The position numbers and the translations under genes are program-made. This document shows, one piece after another, positions 60,553 to 64,000 of a stretch of DNA of 64,000 nucleotides; positions within the stretch are counted from its first letter, which is position 1; each line of letters starts with the position of its first letter. The stretch comes from an uncultured Saprospiraceae bacterium. Lineage in GTDB: Bacteria; Bacteroidota; Bacteroidia; Chitinophagales; Saprospiraceae. Where the stretch lies: assembly GCA_937950315.1 (NCBI GenBank), contig CALFDU010000040.1, positions 24,334-88,333 on the forward strand, written 5' to 3'. Below the pieces are notes generated by a model. That model saw only the letters and a list, made by a program, of their open reading frames with translations. It had not been told where the DNA came from and made no database searches.

Positions 60553-61488
60553 TTATTTCAAGTGAATAAGGTAGATGTCATCTTTCCCTTTTCCATCAGG
60601 TCTGTTTGAACTAAAATAAGCTCTTTTCACGTTTTCAGAAAAGATGAGTCCAAAATCGTCATAAGAGGTATTGATTGGAAAGGGTAGTCGCTGGGAAGTT
60701 CCTACCTGGCCGTTTTCGTCTAGCTTTGCATAATAGATATCCAATCCTTGTCCATCACCCACATCTGATGCATAAAACAAATGTTCGTTGTTTAATACAA
60801 ACGGGAACCACTGATTGCCATTTTTGTTAATTTGATCCCCAAGATTTCTAGGTGTACTCCATTTGTCATTATTCATTTTTTCTGAAGTATAAAGATCCAT
60901 TTTGCCCATTCCTCCTATTTTTGGAGAAGCGAATATTATTTTATTGCCATTGTCATAAATGGCCGGGTGACAAAAAGTTTCTGTTTTGGTCTCCTCTTTC
61001 ATTTCTATTCCCAAATGTAACGGAACAATATTTGACCATTTGCCTTGAGCATAATCTGCCTGATAAATAAGCAATTGTTGTCTTCCGGATTTATCTACAA
61101 TGGCCTGACCATTCTCACTGCTGGCTCGTGTGAAGTATAATTTATTATTGCTTTGATCCCAACTTATAGGTCCTTCGTGAAACTGACTATTTAGTTCATT
61201 ACTAAATACAAATTTGGGAAGTGTATTTTCTGGATTCAACAATGATGCCTTGAGGTCAAAGTAATTTGGTTGGTTTTTTTTAAAAATACCTGTTTTCTCC
61301 TGTATGCCTACATATACCAAATAATCGCTCCATATGTATGGGCTGAATTCTTCATGTTCTGAGTTTACTACTTCAAGATTTTGAACAGTAAGATTGGTCC
61401 AAAAATTCATTTGGTCAAATCGAAAATCTTGACCAAAAATATTTGCGCTAAGCGTAAAAAATAATATGACTATAAGTGGCTTCCTCAT
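60553..61488 (-). CDS. PD40-type beta-propeller secreted protein
   Basis: A 311-residue exported protein with a signal peptide ending near SANIFGQ. Four or five PD40/TolB-like blades are visible: EFSPYIWSDYLVYVG, EGPISWDQSNNKLYFTR, CHPAIYDNGNKIIFASPKIGG and DDFGLIFSENVKRAYFSSNRPDG, ending in DDIYLIHLK. Propellers of this type accompany PorP in T9SS loci (PorE has the same blades plus an OmpA domain, absent here). It starts one nt after the stop of the PorP/SprF gene and is the last gene of the adhesin operon. Confidence 0.86.
   Translation of the reverse strand: MRKPLIVILFFTLSANIFGQDFRFDQMNFWTNLTVQNLEVVNSEHEEFSPYIWSDYLVYVGIQEKTGIFKKNQPNYFDLKASLLNPENTLPKFVFSNELNSQFHEGPISWDQSNNKLYFTRASSENGQAIVDKSGRQQLLIYQADYAQGKWSNIVPLHLGIEMKEETKTETFCHPAIYDNGNKIIFASPKIGGMGKMDLYTSEKMNNDKWSTPRNLGDQINKNGNQWFPFVLNNEHLFYASDVGDGQGLDIYYAKLDENGQVGTSQRLPFPINTSYDDFGLIFSENVKRAYFSSNRPDGKGKDDIYLIHLK
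61439..61460 (-). repeat. 22-nt repeat, right arm of inverted pair
   Basis: Exact inverted copy of 60514-60535, here within the signal-peptide coding region of the PD40 gene (encoding part of TLSANI). The gene body lies between the arms. Confidence 0.75.
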
Positions 61489-61489
61489 C

Positions 61490-62446
61490 TTAGAAGTATC
61501 TAGGATTGATGATCGAGTCAGCTTTTTTATTGCTATTCAATCGATAATTAAGAATCAATTCAAGAGAACCACTGGAAAATTGACGCAATTCTGAAAGGGT
61601 GATATCGTAGGACATGCCCACAAAAATCTGAGGATCATATTGAAATCCCAAAATAAGATCCAGAGACTCAATAGGATTAAGGACACTTCCACCCGAGCTA
61701 TAATTTAGACCTACATGATATTTCTTTTCCAATATGGCGGTGGTGCTTAATTCAAATTGGAGTGGAGCAGCTTCTGCAATGGTGATCAAAGCTTGTGGGC
61801 TCAATTCCCATGATTCATTCAAACTAAATTTTCCTCCAGCCATGAGGTAAACGAGTCGAGCCTCTGTTGCTTGTAAGGTGTCCAATTGTGTATCGTCAAA
61901 ATCAATGATGGCTTTGTTCAATCTTGGAATCGATATTCCTGCAAAATATTTATCCGTTCTGTAGTAAAGTCCAAAGCCTACATTGAAAATTCTTTTGGTC
62001 AATATATTTTGCTCTATCGAATTATCAGAACTGAACCCGTTGGGTGGAAGCAAACGATTGTCCGTCCAGTCTGCTTTGAATTGTCTAAATGAAGTGGATA
62101 GCCCTACATTGATATTTCCATTTTCTAGAGGAATTCCATAAGAGTAAGAACCCTTTATGGTCGTCTTATCAAAAATTGAAATTACAGATTTATCTAAGTG
62201 CAGTCCCAATCCTAAATTCTGATCCTGCGCCGGAAAATTGGCACTGGCAGCAAATCGACTAGGCGAACCATCAAGTCCCAACCATTGATTTCTATATATG
62301 GCATTGATGCTGATGTGATCATGAACACCTGCATAAGCAGGGTTGAATCCCAGTTTGTCATAGGCAAACTGAGTGAACAATATATCCTGTTGACCCAAAA
62401 GACTTGAGAAATAAAAAACCAATAATATGGTAATAAGCTTTTTCAT
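61490..62446 (-). CDS. PorP/SprF family type IX secretion membrane protein
   Basis: A 318-residue beta-barrel with signal peptide ending near SLLGQ. FTQFAYDKLGFNPAYAG near 25-41 is the PorP/SprF N-terminal motif, and NAIYRNQWLGLDGSPSRF near 49-66 is the conserved YRxQW strand. SprF helps SprB-like type B cargo cross the outer membrane and attach. It is placed directly after a CHU_C adhesin gene (2-nt gap), the typical SprB-SprF order, and before the PD40 gene. Confidence 0.93.
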   Translation of the reverse strand: MKKLITILLVFYFSSLLGQQDILFTQFAYDKLGFNPAYAGVHDHISINAIYRNQWLGLDGSPSRFAASANFPAQDQNLGLGLHLDKSVISIFDKTTIKGSYSYGIPLENGNINVGLSTSFRQFKADWTDNRLLPPNGFSSDNSIEQNILTKRIFNVGFGLYYRTDKYFAGISIPRLNKAIIDFDDTQLDTLQATEARLVYLMAGGKFSLNESWELSPQALITIAEAAPLQFELSTTAILEKKYHVGLNYSSGGSVLNPIESLDLILGFQYDPQIFVGMSYDITLSELRQFSSGSLELILNYRLNSNKKADSIINPRYF

Positions 62447-62448
62447 AA

Positions 62449-64000
62449 TTAACGCTCAACGACAAGAAATCCTGCCATTGGTTCATCTTGATTTATTTTA
62501 ATAAAATAATAGTAAGTTCCAGTAGGTGCATCTTGACCTTCGTGCGTTCCTGACCAATCTCCTTGATAGTCATCCGAGCTAAAAATCAATGCTCCAAATG
62601 AATTGTAAATTTTCACCTCAACCTGATCCGAGCTTGTTGTGCACGGAATTTCAAAAAAGTCGTTTTGATTATCTGAGTTTGGTGTGATGACATTAAAAGG
62701 TTTGCAGCCTTCGTTCTCTGGAACATCATTGATCGTAATATTGATAACCGCTTGGTCACAGATTGTGGGACAATCACTGTCGCATATGGTGTATGGAATG
62801 GTAAATGCTCCTGCTTGGTTGTTGGTATTTATGTTGATCATTTCTCCAACAACTTCCAGAGTAGGACCGTCAGAAATATTGTTTATAGTAACAATAGGTG
62901 TATTGTTGAAGTTGTCATTTTCCAATACCGAAACCAAGGTGTTGTTAAAACCTAAAATGGTAAATGTGTCATCAGAGGCTGTGATTTCATCGATAGAAGA
63001 AATGATAGCAGTCTCACTTGCAAAAACTCCACATGTGGGATGAATACTATTGATGGTAATCTCCGCTTCTCCAAAATCTATGACATTAAAAATGACTTGA
63101 TCTAATGATTGATTTTGAATAAAAAGATTATCTCCATTTACTACAATCTCAATGTCAACTTCCTCAGGGTTGTTGATCGTGATCTGTTGAAATCCTAAGT
63201 CGCAAATTCCCAAAACTGAAAAGCCAAAGCTTGCTGCTTGAGGAATTGCATCTACAAATATGCTTAGTTGTGCTGGCTCTGATTCGCAATCGTTGACACT
63301 TAGATTGATGGTAAAACTATGAAAACCTATACTCAATCCAGATAGATCTAACTCATTGAAGTTTCCTGTTGCAGAGGTAGCTACAATTTCACCAGTATCA
63401 TCCCTTAAAATAAATTCTCCATCTAAAGGCGAAGTGATGATGTTTTCGATATCAATACTGTTCAAGTTATCTTCACAAAATCTTATTTCATTGGTTGCCA
63501 GTGTTGGAGCTTCTGGACCACTTATGAGTTCAACCAAAAAGGGAATAGAAAATTCGGAGGTACAAGAATTTGCCTCGGCTTGTAAGAAATAAATCCCTGC
63601 ATTGATATCAGCAAATTCCTCTATGATCAGTGTTGACCCTTGAACGTTGGTTCCGTCAGGAGTAATCCATGTATAGTTGTAATTTGAATTAGGATTGACT
63701 GCTTCTAATTTTAATTCTTGGTTAAGGCAAAGAGCATTGGGTCCTGAAATCTGCGGAGCAGGAATTTCATTTTCCAATGCAATATTGATCGTAGCTGATT
63801 CTTGGCTTGAGCATCCATTTACCACGACGGTCAATGAATAATTTCCAATATTGATATTGCTTGAAGGTGAAATACTCAAGGCTGGTTCTTGCGTGATGAT
63901 CTGACCGATTGGTGTGTCCCATATATATTCTTGAACATCAGCGCCTACATTGGAAGCCAAGATGTTGATGGCATCACCCAAACAAGAAGCGCCATCTTGA
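62449..64000 (-). CDS. CHU_C-type T9SS type B adhesin-like protein (N-terminus cut by window edge)
   Basis: The frame is open to base 64000, so only the last 517 residues are seen. They include PKD/Ig-like repeats (ISGPNALCLNQELKLEAV, quoted as ISGPNALCLNQ; VVVNGCSSQES), cadherin-like DUF-type strands, and a C-terminal gliding motility-associated (CHU_C, TIGR04131-type) domain over about 85 residues: FNVITPNSDNQNDFFEIPC (quoted as ITPNSDNQNDFF) and GTYYYFIKINQDEPMAGFLVVER (quoted as GTYYYFIKI). This is a T9SS type B sorting signal. SprB-like adhesins of this kind move along the surface during gliding. It is co-transcribed with PorP/SprF and PD40 genes. Confidence 0.93.
   Translation of the reverse strand, partial: QDGASCLGDAINILASNVGADVQEYIWDTPIGQIITQEPALSISPSSNINIGNYSLTVVVNGCSSQESATINIALENEIPAPQISGPNALCLNQELKLEAVNPNSNYNYTWITPDGTNVQGSTLIIEEFADINAGIYFLQAEANSCTSEFSIPFLVELISGPEAPTLATNEIRFCEDNLNSIDIENIITSPLDGEFILRDDTGEIVATSATGNFNELDLSGLSIGFHSFTINLSVNDCESEPAQLSIFVDAIPQAASFGFSVLGICDLGFQQITINNPEEVDIEIVVNGDNLFIQNQSLDQVIFNVIDFGEAEITINSIHPTCGVFASETAIISSIDEITASDDTFTILGFNNTLVSVLENDNFNNTPIVTINNISDGPTLEVVGEMININTNNQAGAFTIPYTICDSDCPTICDQAVINITINDVPENEGCKPFNVITPNSDNQNDFFEIPCTTSSDQVEVKIYNSFGALIFSSDDYQGDWSGTHEGQDAPTGTYYYFIKINQDEPMAGFLVVER

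Noticed and set aside
1..64000. tRNA, rRNA, CRISPR, IS or prophage signals
   Set aside because: I looked for TTCGA-type T-loops, regularly spaced direct repeats, terminal inverted repeats and transposase-like proteins, and found none that hold up.

Overview
The window is AT-rich bacterial DNA from the phylum Bacteroidota, most likely a marine, gliding or surface-attached Saprospiria-like organism (class inferred, not proven). The evidence is a complete gldKLMN type IX secretion (T9SS) motor/core locus preceded by a PorP/SprF gene, proteins with T9SS type A and type B (CHU_C) sorting domains, an outer-membrane-beta-barrel-family TonB-dependent receptor, many lipoproteins, and promoters of the Bacteroidota TTG-N(17-23)-TAnnTTTG type. 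No rRNA, tRNA, CRISPR array, prophage or insertion sequence was found. Both edges cut genes: moaC on the left and a CHU_C adhesin-like gene on the right.

Region by region. 1-6.2 kb: molybdenum cofactor (Moco) biosynthesis, moaC-mobA on the plus strand, xdhC-moaA-moeA on the minus strand, then a TauE/SafE anion exporter with moaD and moaE on the plus strand. A MoeB-type E1 enzyme with a rhodanese domain follows at 10.3-11.5 kb. 6.2-10.3 kb: a DUF6702-like protein, a secreted sulfatase fused to YHYH, MopE-like and T9SS sorting domains, and a secreted alpha/beta hydrolase. 11.5-13.9 kb: a VOC protein, then a TetR regulator and a short-chain dehydrogenase sharing a visible operator motif. 14-21.3 kb: housekeeping genes recG, rbfA, purA, marC-like, an Lrp-type regulator, a lipoprotein methyltransferase and a BaiN-type flavoprotein. 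21.5-30.4 kb: a large T9SS-exported propeller protein with four MopE-like motifs, a TonB-dependent receptor and several small envelope proteins, including a probable frameshifted small secreted protein that is missed by simple ORF calling.

30.4-38.4 kb: a DacB/S13 carboxypeptidase, an aspartoacylase-like hydrolase and a RimK-type ligase in one overlapping operon, a UMF1-type MFS transporter, and a beta-helix lipoprotein followed by a tandemly duplicated Cys-rich lipoprotein. 38.4-43.3 kb: three glycosyltransferases (DPM1-like GT2, CslA-like processive GT2, polyprenyl-phosphate-sugar-type GT-C) and a dipeptide epimerase. 43.3-48.9 kb: VanZ, a PLP enzyme with a Tat-like N-terminus, Ppx/GppA, a lipoprotein, a beta-barrel protein, a small conserved protein and a PhnP-like metallo-hydrolase. 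49-54.6 kb: porP-gldKLMN. 54.7-60.5 kb: an enoyl-CoA hydratase family protein, a NUMOD4/HNH-like protein, a beta-CASP metallo-hydrolase, and a lipoprotein plus DUF5723-like barrel pair. 60.5-64 kb: a CHU_C adhesin, a PorP/SprF protein and a PD40 propeller protein in a tight operon.

The leading themes are protein export and surface display (T9SS motor, PorP/SprF partners, type A and B cargo), Moco synthesis, and envelope glycan/peptide modification. The most unusual signals are a dispersed short GC-rich element with a GCAAAT edge (including an exact 22-nt inverted pair around the PD40 gene), promoters whose -7 element lies only 4 nt from the start codon (predicted leaderless mRNAs), a TetR operator placed over its own -33 element, and a tandem duplication that carried along the tail of the neighbouring gene.
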